A stretch of 64,000 nt of DNA from Faecalispora sporosphaeroides DSM 1294 (GTDB lineage Bacteria; Bacillota; Clostridia; Oscillospirales; Acutalibacteraceae): the NCBI GenBank assembly GCA_000383295.1, contig KB911067.1:372001-436000 (forward strand). Reading direction: 5' to 3'. Below, piece by piece: positions 33,429-42,957 of this stretch. The notes below the pieces were generated by a model. It worked only from the letters and a program-made list of their open reading frames with translations, made no database searches and was not told the origin of the DNA. How positions within the stretch are numbered: the first letter of the stretch is position 1; the number at the start of each line of letters is the position of its first letter. The position numbers and the translations under genes were made by a program.

Positions 33429-34436
33429 ATGAATCAACCAGCAACCGGCTTCCCCGCCGATTACGGCCGGTACGCCGCCGGGCAGGAAAAAAAGGCGCTC
33501 CGCTGGGAGGCGAACCGCCTTTGCATTGTTTTAATCGTGATTCAGGCCCTTGTGTCGGTTTTATCACTGCTGTCACGAATTTATCTGCGTGAGCTGGGGC
33601 TCTTGGGTTACCCGCTCGACGCGTTTCAGGGCGTCCCTCCCATCTTATATTTTTTGTCCTATGCGTCTTTCTATCTCGTCGGCCTCACGCTGCCGGTGCT
33701 CCTGTATTGGGGCATCCGCCATATTTCGCCCGCACAGGCTCTGCCGTTTGAGCCGGTTCGCCCCGCGTCCGCCTTTTGGATGATCCTGTTCGGCGTGGGG
33801 GTCTGCACCACCGCGAATATCCCCTCCAGCATGGTGGTATCCTTCTTCAAATCCATGGGGTACAGCGGCAACGTACCCGATCTTCCCCTGAACGAGGATC
33901 CTTTTGTGCAGGTGCTGTTTTTCCTGACGCTGGCGGTGGTTCCCCCCCTTACGGAGGAGCTGATCTTCCGTGGTGCGATTTTAAACGGGCTGCGTCCGTT
34001 CGGCGATACGGCGGCAATTTTCGGGTCCGCATTTCTGTTTGCGCTCTACCACGGCAATTTTGCCCAGATGGTGTTCGCGTTCCCGTGCGGCCTGGTGCTG
34101 GCGTTTGCCGTCGTCAAAACCGGCAACCTGTGGGTGGCGGTTTTGATCCATTTCATCAACAACGGAACCTCCGTTCTGTTTCAGCTTTCTCAGTTTTATA
34201 CCGATCAGGCGACCGCCTCGACCGCCTACATGATTTACTTTATCGGTTCGGCCCTTGCGGGTGTTGGGGCGCTGATTTTTCTCTCGCGCCGCAACAAAAG
34301 CCTGTTCCAGCTGAATAACCGCGGCTCCCTGCTGTCCACCTCTCAGAAATTCGTCACCACGCTGTGGAACCCGGGCGCTGTCGCCCTGATTCTGCTTTCG
34401 CTGGTCAGCGCGGTCTATGTTCTGGAGACCTATTGA
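33429..34436 (+). CDS. CPBP-family intramembrane metalloprotease
   Basis: 335 residues, about eight membrane spans. The ABI/CPBP catalytic motifs are intact: Glu176-Glu177 with Arg181 (TEELIFRG), His208 (ALYHGN) and His241 with Asn245 (LIHFINNG). Such proteases cleave substrates within the membrane, for example prenylated or signal-peptide-like segments. ATG 33429 has AAGGAGAG upstream. tadA starts one base after its stop, so the two are co-transcribed, although no functional link is known. Substrate unknown. Confidence 0.92.
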   Translation: MNQPATGFPADYGRYAAGQEKKALRWEANRLCIVLIVIQALVSVLSLLSRIYLRELGLLGYPLDAFQGVPPILYFLSYASFYLVGLTLPVLLYWGIRHISPAQALPFEPVRPASAFWMILFGVGVCTTANIPSSMVVSFFKSMGYSGNVPDLPLNEDPFVQVLFFLTLAVVPPLTEELIFRGAILNGLRPFGDTAAIFGSAFLFALYHGNFAQMVFAFPCGLVLAFAVVKTGNLWVAVLIHFINNGTSVLFQLSQFYTDQATASTAYMIYFIGSALAGVGALIFLSRRNKSLFQLNNRGSLLSTSQKFVTTLWNPGAVALILLSLVSAVYVLETY

Positions 34437-34437
34437 C

Positions 34438-34947
34438 ATGACGAATCCGGGACGCGATGAAAAAATGATGCGCCGCGCGCTCGAGCTGGCGCGGCTGGCC
34501 GCGCTGGAGGGAGAAGTCCCCGTCGGCGCAGTCGTCGCACGGGGGGACGAAATCATTGCGGAGGGCCGAAACCGCCGCGAAGCCCGCAAAAACGCCCTCT
34601 GCCACGCGGAGATTGAGGCGATCGACGCCGCGTGCCGCGCACTTCACGGCTGGCGGCTGTGGGAGTGCGATCTTTATGTCACCTTAGAGCCCTGCCCCAT
34701 GTGCACGGGCGCGATTCTGAACGCTCGAATCGCACGGGTGGTTTTCGGCGCGGGCGACCCAAAAGCCGGTTCCTGCGGCTCGATTGTGAATCTGTTCGAT
34801 CTGCCGTATAACCATCATCCCCAACTGGTATCCGGCGTTTTGCGCGAGGAGTGCAGCGAAGTGCTCACCGAATTTTTTCAGCGCCTGCGCGACAAGCGGG
34901 CTGTGAAAAAGCCGCAGCAGCCCCCGGCGGAGGGCCGGGCAGAATAA
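34438..34947 (+). CDS. tadA: tRNA adenosine(34) deaminase TadA
   Basis: 169 residues. It converts A34 to inosine in tRNA-Arg(ACG). The zinc and catalytic residues are present: HAE at 56-58 and PCPMC at 85-89, plus the family end segment SIVNLFDLPYNHHP. Start ATG 34438 follows the protease stop directly. The C-terminal tail (KKPQQPPAEGRAE) is an unstructured extension. Essential housekeeping enzyme; assignment secure. Confidence 0.95.
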   Translation: MTNPGRDEKMMRRALELARLAALEGEVPVGAVVARGDEIIAEGRNRREARKNALCHAEIEAIDAACRALHGWRLWECDLYVTLEPCPMCTGAILNARIARVVFGAGDPKAGSCGSIVNLFDLPYNHHPQLVSGVLREECSEVLTEFFQRLRDKRAVKKPQQPPAEGRAE

Positions 34948-35107
34948 TCGCCCGGGCGCCAATGCCGGTGGGCGGCGCTTCACATAAATTCCGCCGGCGG
35001 ATTATAATAACATCAGGGAGCCCACAGTGAATAAAAGCCGCTAAACAGCAGCCTGCCCTTTGCAGGCTGTGATTTTTATCTGATTGACGAAAGGACGGAA
35101 AGCCGAT

Positions 35108-36106
35108 ATGTGTACATCGATTACTCTGCTGAACGCGCAGGGAGAAAATTTTTTTGGTCGAACCATGGATTTTTCTTACGATATTGAACCGGAGCTGTAT
35201 GTGCTGCCGCGCAATTACGTGTGGAACGGCGCCTATGGCAGCCAGAGGATGCACAATCTATATGCCATTCTTGGCGTGGGGCAGGAAGACGGCCCCTTAT
35301 TCGCCTTTTATGACGGCGTGAACGAAAAGGGCTTCGCCGCAGCGTCTCTGTATTTTGCCGGGTATGCGGCATACGAAGCAAAGCCGATGCCGGGAAAAAT
35401 ACCCGTGGCCTCGATGGACTTTCTTCATTACCTGCTGGCAAACTGCGCGTCTGTCGAAGATCTGGAAAAACTGGTCGCGCAGGTTTCGATCATCGGCGTG
35501 CCGGACCCGATAACCAACACGGCAGCGCCCCTGCACTGGATCGCCACAGACCGCAGCGGGAAAAGCGTTGTCGTCGAGCGCACAGAGCAGGGCACACGGG
35601 TATACCCAAACCCTATCGGCGTGATGGCAAACAGCCCGGAATTCCCGTGGCACATGACAAATTTAAGAACCTACGCGCAGGTATCGCCCCGGCAGGCGGC
35701 GGAGAATCAATGGGGGAACCTTACGTTAAAGCCGTTCGGACAGGGGGCGGGAACCTCGCTTTTACCCGGCGGATACACCTCCCCCGAGCGCTTTGCGCGC
35801 GCGGCCTACCTGAAAACACACCTGCCCGTCCCACAGACCAAGGAAGAAACGGTAATGTCCTGCTTCCATGTGATGGAGAGCGTATCCATCCCGAAGGGCG
35901 CGGTGATCAGCAACCGCGAGACATTTGATTACACGCGGTACACGGTATTTTTGAACACCAAAACCTGCGAGTATTATTTTAAAACGTATGAGAATTCGCA
36001 GATTCACACGGCCAGCATGTGGGAGAATTACCGTGACGGAGAATCCCGAATCCGACTGGGGCGTTTGAGTCGTCCTGTTCAGTTTGGAAAGGTTACTGTG
36101 GTTTAA
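35108..36106 (+). CDS. Ntn-type amide hydrolase, choloylglycine hydrolase/penicillin V acylase family
   Basis: 332 residues. After Met removal Cys2 becomes the nucleophile (MCTSITLL). Also visible are Arg18 and Asp21 (FGRTMDF), the GVNEKG loop and the PLHWIATDRSGKSVVVE strand typical of bile salt hydrolases. The family splits amide bonds of conjugated bile salts, penicillin V or acyl-homoserine lactones; sequence reading alone does not separate these. No signal peptide, so intracellular. A CAGCCTGC hairpin (about 35046-35070) lies between tadA and this gene. ATG 35108 was chosen because the nucleophile must follow Met. Confidence 0.88.
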   Translation: MCTSITLLNAQGENFFGRTMDFSYDIEPELYVLPRNYVWNGAYGSQRMHNLYAILGVGQEDGPLFAFYDGVNEKGFAAASLYFAGYAAYEAKPMPGKIPVASMDFLHYLLANCASVEDLEKLVAQVSIIGVPDPITNTAAPLHWIATDRSGKSVVVERTEQGTRVYPNPIGVMANSPEFPWHMTNLRTYAQVSPRQAAENQWGNLTLKPFGQGAGTSLLPGGYTSPERFARAAYLKTHLPVPQTKEETVMSCFHVMESVSIPKGAVISNRETFDYTRYTVFLNTKTCEYYFKTYENSQIHTASMWENYRDGESRIRLGRLSRPVQFGKVTVV

Positions 36107-36164
36107 ACCGAATGCTCCTGGAGCTCATCCTCTAAATACACAATCCAAACATCTACAATCAGTA

Positions 36165-36220
36165 AAAAGGGAAGTGTTTTCAACCGCTCGTTAACAAATG
36201 GTTGAAAACACTTCCCTTTT
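36165..36220. terminator. 21-bp-stem bidirectional terminator
   Basis: Arms 36165-36185 (AAAAGGGAAGTGTTTTCAACC) and 36200-36220 are exact complements around a 14-nt loop. It separates the convergent amidase and HXXEE genes. Confidence 0.85.
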
Positions 36221-36267
36221 CGCAGAATCCTGCTTCCCTTTTGGCAGAGGGCAGTCTTTTAAAATCA

Positions 36268-36795
36268 CTATCGTTCCCTGGCAAACGCCGTTACCAGCCT
36301 TTCGAAGGTCCCCATCGCCCGGTGCAGGCCAATCACTATCAGCAACATCGCAACCACGCCCAGTACACAGAAAAGAAAAATTTCCATTCCGGTGAACGGA
36401 AAAAGCGTGCTCGACACATACAGCAAATAAACGCAAATCGGGAAAAACGGTATTGATGTCACAATGCCGGGTACATAATGCCGAAAACGCAGGCATAAAA
36501 CGCCATGCACAAGTAAATGCACAGTAAAGCCGAAAAACAGACCATACCACAGCAGGTACCAGTTCATCAGGACAGACAGCAAAGAAATTGCGCAAATCAC
36601 GATGGACTCGATTGCAACGGCAATCGAAAACGATGCGGTGCTCCTTAAATCCTCAAAGGGCGGCTTTTTCATTTTTGTCGCTATCCGCTGTGCCTGATAG
36701 CGATTTTTCCAGGCCTCTACAACAATAATTTCCTCAAAATCGTGCAGCATAAACAGGACCGGAAACAACCAGACGATCGCATTTATGGTAAACAA
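36268..36795 (-). CDS. HXXEE-domain membrane protein
   Basis: 175 residues. It carries the HDFEE motif (about residue 18) in the first membrane segment, the signature of the HXXEE domain, with about five further hydrophobic spans and conserved His residues (VHLLVHGVL, RHYVPG). Putative membrane metalloenzyme-like protein of unknown activity. TTG 36795 has AAAGGGG 8 nt upstream; the GTG at 36822 has none. Divergent from a TetR gene with matching operator-like arms, so probably its regulated target, as in many TetR/HXXEE pairs. Confidence 0.82.
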   Translation of the reverse strand: MFTINAIVWLFPVLFMLHDFEEIIVVEAWKNRYQAQRIATKMKKPPFEDLRSTASFSIAVAIESIVICAISLLSVLMNWYLLWYGLFFGFTVHLLVHGVLCLRFRHYVPGIVTSIPFFPICVYLLYVSSTLFPFTGMEIFLFCVLGVVAMLLIVIGLHRAMGTFERLVTAFARER

Positions 36796-36816
36796 GTTAT
36801 CGTCCCCTTTCTTAAC

Positions 36817-36915
36817 TGTCACACTTGCGACACTTGTTTGTTTTCAGTATAATGATTTTAAGCAACAACGTCAATCATTTCGGCACAAGTGCTACATGTT
36901 CCAAAAAGTGTGACA
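36817..36915. promoter_or_regulatory. TetR operator-like arms in divergent region
   Basis: TGTCACACTT (36817-36826) and AAGTGTGACA (36906-36915) are exact complements about 80 bp apart. Next to them are the related GACACTTGT (36829-36837) and ACAAGTGCT. The left copy overlaps the -35 of the TetR promoter; the right copy overlaps the leader next to its RBS. Confidence 0.55.
36825..36853 (+). promoter_or_regulatory. promoter of the TetR-family gene
   Basis: TTGCGA (36825-36830), 17-bp spacer, TATAAT (36848-36853). Confidence 0.6.
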
Positions 36916-36933
36916 AGGAAAGGGAAGAAAGAC

Positions 36934-37500
36934 ATGAAATCACTGAAAAATCCCATTGCTGAGCAATCCCGGCAGTGGCTGATTCAATCTTTATTAGACT
37001 TAATGAGCAAAAAGGAATACAGCGAAATCACCGTAACCGAAATCGCCGAACACGCGCAATTATCCAGAAGGACATTTTACCGTATTTTCAATTCAAAGGA
37101 AGAATTGCTGGAGCAATACTTTTTGACTATCTCCAACGAATATGTCTCTTGTTTCAACAAGAGCACCTTTTATTCGCTGAAAGAGATCATCGAAATCTTT
37201 TTTACCTTTTGCAAGAAGCATATTGATTTTTTAAGACTGCTGCAAAAAAATCATCTTCTTTATTATCTGCTGGAGCAATTCAACCTGATCCTGCCTGTCA
37301 TTCATGACATGGTGCGCGGTGATCAGGGCATTTATCAAACTCCGCTGGAAAAGAAAATTGCTCTGCTGGCCAGCGCGGGCGCGCTTTGGAATATCCTGTC
37401 CGAATGGCTCCAGATGGAAGAGCGGCCTGCCCCGGAAGAAATATCTGAAATCATCCTTACGGCAATCGAACGAAACAAAAAAGGCCGTTCTTCGCCGTGA
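36934..37500 (+). CDS. TetR/AcrR-family transcriptional regulator
   Basis: 188 residues. DNA-binding domain at about 8-58: QWLIQSLLDLMSKKEYSEIT, then EIAEHAQLSRRTFYRIFNSK. The C-terminal helical part resembles the TetR_C domain seen next to HXXEE or DhaS-like genes (EWLQMEERPAPEEISEIILT). ATG 36934 has AAAGGGAAG upstream. Probably represses itself and the divergent HXXEE gene. Its last codons form one arm of a terminator. This gene and its partner are more AT-rich than the neighbours. Confidence 0.9.
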   Translation: MKSLKNPIAEQSRQWLIQSLLDLMSKKEYSEITVTEIAEHAQLSRRTFYRIFNSKEELLEQYFLTISNEYVSCFNKSTFYSLKEIIEIFFTFCKKHIDFLRLLQKNHLLYYLLEQFNLILPVIHDMVRGDQGIYQTPLEKKIALLASAGALWNILSEWLQMEERPAPEEISEIILTAIERNKKGRSSP

Positions 37501-37530
37501 ACAAATCACTTTGAATAACAGCCTTTTTGT
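37475..37530. terminator. terminator between tetR-like and sialidase genes
   Basis: ACAAAAAAGGCCGTT (37475-37489) pairs with AACAGCCTTTTTGT (37517-37530). The left arm lies inside the last codons of the TetR gene; T-runs exist for both directions. Confidence 0.7.
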
Positions 37531-37547
37531 TATGCTCTATAAATCGG

Positions 37548-38609
37548 CTAACTCAGCTCCTCAACCGCAATTCGCGCCAGGGCCAGGGATTCATTATAAA
37601 TACAGTCGCCGTCAATCCAACCGCTCTCAAAAAAGCAAAATATCATTTGCTGATCCACAGATACCGCCAGATCGGAATAGCCCGCCTGCTGTTCGATCAG
37701 CACGCCGCCAGACCAGGTTGCGCCGTCGTCCGCGCTGAATCGGAGGGTCAGATTCTGCCGAGCGTCGCGGCTCCATTGGATGGTATCCCCTGATTTTTCC
37801 AGTTCAACGGCCGGAGCATCCCCATAAGCGCAGTTGGAAAACAGCAGTCTGCCATCCTCCAGGCGCGCCAGCGCCCCGGCGCAGACCGGGTCGGGAAGGC
37901 CGGGGTTCAGCTGCGCTTTTTGCCAGCAGTGTGCTGTACCGCGTACAAACGCGCGCTGCCGCACACCGAGGGTTCCATGGCGCATTGTCGCCAGCAGGGT
38001 CCCGTCAGAACATTCTGTCACACTGGCCTCCGTGGGGTCGGTGATCTCCGGTGAGCCGTCTACTATGTCTCCCCTTTGCCAGATAAGACCGTTATTATCG
38101 CTGTACAGGCAGGCAAAGCATGCGGGGCGGTGCGCGTTGACCCCCCGGCTCATCCACAGAGGTACCACAAGCTGCCCGTTTTGGGTACAAATTGCATGGC
38201 CAGGCGCCACCGCAAATACATTCCACGGGTACTCCGGCTTCCACTGCTCCACCAGGCAAGTGAGTTCCCGGCAAGATCCAAAGCTTTTTCCATCATCAAA
38301 GCTTTCCTGAACAAAAAGACGCTTATAATCCTCCATCCAGAAGAATAAGATTCTTCCATCCGGAGCGGTCAGCATCAGCGGATTATGTACCATTCGGCTA
38401 TTCTCGCTGTCCTTTAAAATCTGCTGAGGGGCAAACGTTTTTCCGCCATCCTCACTTCTTCTGCACAACAGGGTTCGCCGCTGCAAATCCTCCTGCCGTC
38501 CCTCGTAATAGACAAGCAGCGTGCCTCTTTTCGTCACAATCAGCCCGGGAACCCGATACATTGCGTACCCACCCTCCCCATGCTGAACCATTTTTTGAAT
38601 CTGCGGCAT
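37548..38609 (-). CDS. sialidase-family (GH33-like) glycosidase, no signal peptide
   Basis: 353 residues forming one beta-propeller domain. It has the Arg-containing YRVPGL segment near the N-terminus and several Asp boxes: SEDGGKTF, SFDDGKSF, SDNNGLIW and SADDGATW. Members remove terminal sialic acid or hydrolyse related glycosides. There is no signal peptide or anchor, so it should act in the cytosol on imported oligosaccharides. No nan genes for sialic acid use are near. ATG 38609 has AGAGGTGG upstream. Monocistronic between two terminators. Exact substrate uncertain. Confidence 0.85.
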   Translation of the reverse strand: MPQIQKMVQHGEGGYAMYRVPGLIVTKRGTLLVYYEGRQEDLQRRTLLCRRSEDGGKTFAPQQILKDSENSRMVHNPLMLTAPDGRILFFWMEDYKRLFVQESFDDGKSFGSCRELTCLVEQWKPEYPWNVFAVAPGHAICTQNGQLVVPLWMSRGVNAHRPACFACLYSDNNGLIWQRGDIVDGSPEITDPTEASVTECSDGTLLATMRHGTLGVRQRAFVRGTAHCWQKAQLNPGLPDPVCAGALARLEDGRLLFSNCAYGDAPAVELEKSGDTIQWSRDARQNLTLRFSADDGATWSGGVLIEQQAGYSDLAVSVDQQMIFCFFESGWIDGDCIYNESLALARIAVEELS

Positions 38610-38633
38610 TTTTCCACCTCTTTCTTGAATCAT

Positions 38634-38683
38634 AAAAAAGGAAGACTGTTTCCTCTGCGCGGGGAAACGATCTTCCTTTTATT
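38634..38683. terminator. terminator of ilvD
   Basis: AAAAAAGGAAGA...TTTCC pairs with GGAAA...TCTTCCTTTT; T-run for leftward transcription on the complementary strand. Confidence 0.7.
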
Positions 38684-38690
38684 TTATCTT

Positions 38691-40346
38691 TTATTTCTCA
38701 AACACCGCGCCTCGCGAACCGGAGGTCACGTGCTGCGCATAGCGCTTAATGTACCCGGAAAGCTCCTTCTCGGGCGCCTTCCACTGCCTGCGGCGTCTTT
38801 CCAGCTCCGCAGCCTCCACATGCAGGTTCAGCACGCGGTTTGTAATATCCACATCGATAATATCTCCCTCGCGGATCAGCGCGATGGGGCCGCCCACAGC
38901 GGCTTCCGGCGAAACATGGCCAACCGCCGCGCCGCGCGTTGCGCCGGAGAAGCGCCCGTCGGTGATGAGCGCCACGCTGGAGCCAAGGCCCATTCCCGTC
39001 AGAGCAGAGGTTGGGGTCAGCATCTCGCGCATGCCGGGGCCGCCCTTCGGGCCCTCATAGCGGATCACGACGACGTCACCCGCGTTGATTCTGCCGGAGA
39101 GAATCGCTTCCGAGGCATCCTCCTCGCAGTCAAAGCAGCGGGCCGGGCCGGTGTGCTGCATCATTTCGGGGGCAACCGCGCCCTGCTTGACCACCGCGCC
39201 GTCGGGGGCGATGTTGCCCTGCAGTACGGCGATGCCGCCGTCTTTGCGGAAGGGGTCTTCCAGCCTGCGGATGATCTCGCCGTCCGCGTCGGGCGCGGCG
39301 CCGATCCGGTCGGCCACGGTGCCGAGAACGGTCTTGCAGTCGGTATTGAGCTTACCGCCGCGCGCCAGCTCCTTCATCACAGCGGGAATGCCGCCTACCT
39401 GATTCAGGTCGGTGATAAACACCTGGCTGGCCGGGTTCAGCTTGCACAGCTGCGGCGTGTCGCGGCTGATGCGGTCAATATCGGTAATATCGAGCTTTAC
39501 GCCGCGCTCATAGGCGATGGCGGTCAGGTGCAGCACCGAGTTGGTGGAGCAGCCGAGCGCCATTTCGGAGCGGAGGGCGTTCTCAAAGGATTTTTCCGTC
39601 AGAATGTCGCTCGGGCGCAGATCCTCGCGGTACAGCTCCAAAATTCGCTCACCGGCGGTTTTCGCCAGCTGAATGCGGTCGGACATCACGGCCGGGATGC
39701 TGCCGTTGCCGGGCAGGGCCAGGCCGATCGCCTCGGTAAGACAGTTCATGGAATTTGCCGTGTACATGCCCGAGCACGAGCCGCAGGTGGGGCAAGCGGA
39801 TTTTTCCAGCGCGGTCAGCTCAGCCCCGTCGATTTTGCCGGCGGCGAAGCTGCCCACAGCCTCGAACATCTCAGAAAGGCCGAAGCGCACGCCGTTGTGC
39901 AGGCCCGGCAGCATGGGGCCGCCGCTGACAAAGATGCTGGGCAGGTTCAGGCGGCAGGCGGCCAGCAGCATACCGGGCACCACCTTGTCGCAATTAGGGA
40001 TAAACACGACGGCATCCAGCGGATGCGCGGTGAGCATCACTTCAATAGAGTCGGCGATCAGCTCGCGGGAGCACAGGGAATACTTCATGCCCTTGTGGTT
40101 CATGGAAAGCCCGTCGCAGACGCCGATGGTATTGAACTCAAACGGAACACCGCCCGCGTTGCGAATTCCAGCCTTGACCGCCTCACTGATGTCCTTGAGA
40201 TGACGATGGCCCGGAATGTAATCGCTGGCGGAATTGACCACCGCGATAAAGGGGCGTTTCATCTCATTTTCCGTCAGTCCCAGCGCGTACAGCAAAGAGC
40301 GGTGCGGGGCACGTGCGGCGCCTTCTTTCATTAAATCGCTTCTCAT
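38691..40346 (-). CDS. ilvD: dihydroxy-acid dehydratase
   Basis: 551 residues, full length. It dehydrates 2,3-dihydroxy-isovalerate and -methylvalerate to the 2-oxo acids in valine and isoleucine synthesis. Fe-S cluster cysteines lie in [11 protein letters not shown] and [16 protein letters not shown], and the C-terminal [11 protein letters not shown] motif is present. ATG 40346 has GGAGGG upstream. No other branched-chain genes are adjacent. Related sugar-acid dehydratases (EDD) exist, but the overall text fits IlvD. The cluster makes it oxygen-sensitive. Confidence 0.95.
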   Translation of the reverse strand: MRSDLMKEGAARAPHRSLLYALGLTENEMKRPFIAVVNSASDYIPGHRHLKDISEAVKAGIRNAGGVPFEFNTIGVCDGLSMNHKGMKYSLCSRELIADSIEVMLTAHPLDAVVFIPNCDKVVPGMLLAACRLNLPSIFVSGGPMLPGLHNGVRFGLSEMFEAVGSFAAGKIDGAELTALEKSACPTCGSCSGMYTANSMNCLTEAIGLALPGNGSIPAVMSDRIQLAKTAGERILELYREDLRPSDILTEKSFENALRSEMALGCSTNSVLHLTAIAYERGVKLDITDIDRISRDTPQLCKLNPASQVFITDLNQVGGIPAVMKELARGGKLNTDCKTVLGTVADRIGAAPDADGEIIRRLEDPFRKDGGIAVLQGNIAPDGAVVKQGAVAPEMMQHTGPARCFDCEEDASEAILSGRINAGDVVVIRYEGPKGGPGMREMLTPTSALTGMGLGSSVALITDGRFSGATRGAAVGHVSPEAAVGGPIALIREGDIIDVDITNRVLNLHVEAAELERRRRQWKAPEKELSGYIKRYAQHVTSGSRGAVFEK

Positions 40347-40462
40347 CGTGTTTTCCCTCCTAAAAGTGCCTGATGATGAATGTTCCGTCAAATCGGCAAA
40401 TCACCGTCTTTCCGCCCGTGGCGGAGAAACAAAACGGTTCTTTTCCGAAAGAAACTCTGCAT

Positions 40463-41221
40463 TTATGTTCCATACGCCAGCCGGTCGAACAAAGCGCGGC
40501 TGGCATTGTAATAGGACTCCTTCTCCGGGTTCTGCTCCAGAGGAGTTCCGCTGAAGACCCGCAGGGAAACGCCCAGCCCGCCGAGCTGCCGCATCACCTT
40601 CTGGCGGCCGTCCGCGTCCAGCATACGCAAATCCGCCTCGGTCACAAGGGAGGACAGCGGCTTTGCGTCCTTCCATGGCAGCCGCATGGCGGCCTCGTTC
40701 TCTTTCCCGGCCTCCGGCACAGTGCCGTCCAGATTCGAGAACATCTCCCGGGTTTTCTGGTGCGCCCGAAAGCTCGTCTCGTCCGTCAAAAAAATGATGC
40801 TGTCGCCCATTTCCAAATCGGACAGAAATTTGGCTACACTCGCCATCTGCAGCGAGGGGTCGCCGACTTCCTTCCCCTCCTCCATGACAATGAAATAGGG
40901 GTTCACACGCACAATCACGCGGCCATCCCCGTTCAAATCCTCCCCGTACCGGGCAATCTTCTGCTCCAGCACGGCGGCGGCTTCGTCCGAAAACCTGGTT
41001 TCGGTCAGAACACCGATCTGGTAGTCCGGCTCTTCCTTTGTGGTCAGCTCATACACAAAGCCGAAAATCAGAGCGGCGGCGACCAGCCCGATCAGCAGGT
41101 GAAATTTATGGTAGTACCAAAAATTCTCCCATTTCCCTTTTGGGGTCTGGGGATGTGCCGTCTCACCGTTTGGGTGGATGGTCTCCTCCCCCGCATTCCA
41201 CAGATACCGGTCCCTTGCCAA
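40463..41221 (-). CDS. single-span membrane protein co-transcribed with lysS
   Basis: 252 residues. About 40 polar N-terminal residues, one membrane helix (about 42-60, LIGLVAAALIFGFVYEL), then a roughly 190-residue soluble domain outside the membrane with mixed structure (FSDEAAAVLEQKIARYGEDL, GDSIIFLTDETSFRAHQ). Family not recognised. Start TTG 41221 has GGGAGTGA upstream, and the gene begins 7 nt after the lysS stop, so it must share its transcript. A role in translation is not implied by this. Confidence 0.72.
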   Translation of the reverse strand: MARDRYLWNAGEETIHPNGETAHPQTPKGKWENFWYYHKFHLLIGLVAAALIFGFVYELTTKEEPDYQIGVLTETRFSDEAAAVLEQKIARYGEDLNGDGRVIVRVNPYFIVMEEGKEVGDPSLQMASVAKFLSDLEMGDSIIFLTDETSFRAHQKTREMFSNLDGTVPEAGKENEAAMRLPWKDAKPLSSLVTEADLRMLDADGRQKVMRQLGGLGVSLRVFSGTPLEQNPEKESYYNASRALFDRLAYGT

Positions 41222-41228
41222 GTGAATC

Positions 41229-42731
41229 TCACTCCCTCGGTTTCATCGTCGGGAACAAAAGCACGTCGCGGATCGACGCGCTGTCGGTCAGCAGCATCAC
41301 CAGGCGGTCGATGCCCATGCCCATGCCGCCCGTGGGGGGCATGCCGTATTCCAGTGCGGTGAGGAAATCCTCGTCGATCATATTCGCCTCTTCGTCGCCG
41401 GCCTCTCTGAGCTGCATCTGGCGCATAAAGCGCTCGCGCTGATCCACCGGGTCGTTCAGCTCGGAATACGCGTTTGCAAACTCGCGGCGGGTGGCGAACA
41501 GCTCAAAGCGCTCCACCAGCTCCGGCACACCCTTCTTGCGCTTGGTCAGCGGAGAAACCTCCACCGGGTAATCGTAAATAAAGGTCGGCTGCACCAGCTC
41601 GCCCTCCACCTTCTCCTCAAAGAACAGATTCATAATGTCACCCCAGGAGTCGGTGGCCTTTGTTTCAAAGTGGAACTTTTTCGCCTCTTCCAGCGCGCGG
41701 GCTGTATCGCCCTTGAACGACAGAAAATCCACGCCGGTGTACTGCTTGATCGCGTCGTTCATCGTCATGCGGCAAAACGGCAGCTTCAGGCTGACCGCTT
41801 CCCCCTGGTAGGTGATCTCCTCCGTGCCGCACACCTCTTTGGCGCAGGCGTTGATGAGCTGCTCCGTCAAATCCATCATGCCGTGGTAATCGGTATACGC
41901 CTCATACAGCTCGATGGTGGTAAATTCGGGGTTGTGCTTTACGTCCATTCCTTCGTTGCGGAACAGACGGCCAATCTCGTACACCTTTTCCATGCCGCCA
42001 ACGATCAGGCGCTTCAAATACAGCTCCGGCGCAATGCGCAGGTACAAATCGAGGTCGAGCGTGTTGTGGTGGGTGACGAACGGGCGGGCCGCCGCGCCGC
42101 CGGGGATCAGGTTCAGAACGGGGGTCTCCACCTCCACATAGCCGCGTTCGTCCAGAATGCGGCGGATGGTCGCGATCACACGGCTGCGCTTTTCAAAGGT
42201 GCTTTTCACCTCGGGATTCACGATCAAATCCACATAGCGCTGGCGGTACCGCAGGTCGGTATCCTTCAGGCCGTGAAATTTGTCCGGCAGCGGCAAAAGG
42301 GATTTCCCCAGGAGCGTAATGCTCTTTGCATGTACAGAAATTTCGCCCCGGCGGGTACGGAATACAAAGCCGGAAATGCTCGCAAGGTCGCCGATGTCCC
42401 AGTTCTGCAGGCCGTGGTAGGCCTCCTCGCCAATGTCGTCAATTTTCAGGTAAACCTGAATTCTGCCCGTGCGGTCCTGAAGATCCATAAAGCTGGCCTT
42501 GCCCATGTCGCGCCAGCTCATGATGCGGCCGGCGATCACAACGTCCCGGCCCTCCAGCTCCTCAAAGCGGTCGCGAATGTCCTGCGCGAACGCGTTGCGG
42601 TCGCAGACCGTAATCTCAAACGGGTCCTTGCCCGCCTGCTGCAATGCCGTCAGCTTGTCCCGGCGAATCTGAAGCAACTCGCTGATGTCCTGCTGCTCCT
42701 GCTCCGCAGGCTCCTTTGTCTTATCGCTCAT
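41229..42731 (-). CDS. lysS: lysyl-tRNA synthetase, class II
   Basis: 500 residues. It charges tRNA-Lys. The N-terminal OB-fold anticodon domain (about 60-165) is followed by the class II core with motif 2 ([20 protein letters not shown]) and motif 3 ([14 protein letters not shown]), and a normal C-terminal end ([11 protein letters not shown]). ATG 42731 has AGGGAGAG upstream. No T-box leader was seen in the 226 bp before it; a hairpin (42899-42932) separates it from greA. Assignment secure. Confidence 0.97.
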   Translation of the reverse strand: MSDKTKEPAEQEQQDISELLQIRRDKLTALQQAGKDPFEITVCDRNAFAQDIRDRFEELEGRDVVIAGRIMSWRDMGKASFMDLQDRTGRIQVYLKIDDIGEEAYHGLQNWDIGDLASISGFVFRTRRGEISVHAKSITLLGKSLLPLPDKFHGLKDTDLRYRQRYVDLIVNPEVKSTFEKRSRVIATIRRILDERGYVEVETPVLNLIPGGAAARPFVTHHNTLDLDLYLRIAPELYLKRLIVGGMEKVYEIGRLFRNEGMDVKHNPEFTTIELYEAYTDYHGMMDLTEQLINACAKEVCGTEEITYQGEAVSLKLPFCRMTMNDAIKQYTGVDFLSFKGDTARALEEAKKFHFETKATDSWGDIMNLFFEEKVEGELVQPTFIYDYPVEVSPLTKRKKGVPELVERFELFATRREFANAYSELNDPVDQRERFMRQMQLREAGDEEANMIDEDFLTALEYGMPPTGGMGMGIDRLVMLLTDSASIRDVLLFPTMKPRE

Positions 42732-42895
42732 CACTATTCTACTCTCCCTGTTTCTGTATTCCTGTGCCGCACGGCGGCTCTCCGGCATCCGCCGTCATAA
42801 AGCGGCAAAGCCGGGCTCGTGTTTCTCCGCCCACGGCGGGAGGACACAGCGGCTTTTCACTTTGTGACCGCAGATTGATTCGTCTTCTTGTGCCA

Positions 42896-42944
42896 AAACG
42901 GGGCAGGGTGAAAATTTTCACTCCCGCCCCGCGCCGTTTCGTTC
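42896..42944 (-). terminator. hairpin between greA and lysS
   Basis: Near-perfect stem CGGGGC-AGGGTGAAAA/TTTTCACTCCCGCCCCG with an outer AAACGG/CCGTTT. Only four T follow on the minus strand, so termination may be partial. Confidence 0.5.
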
Positions 42945-42957
42945 TTTTCGGAATCTG

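Noticed and set aside
42732-42957. T-box upstream of lysS
   Set aside because: No conserved T-box core sequence or terminator/antiterminator pair was found.
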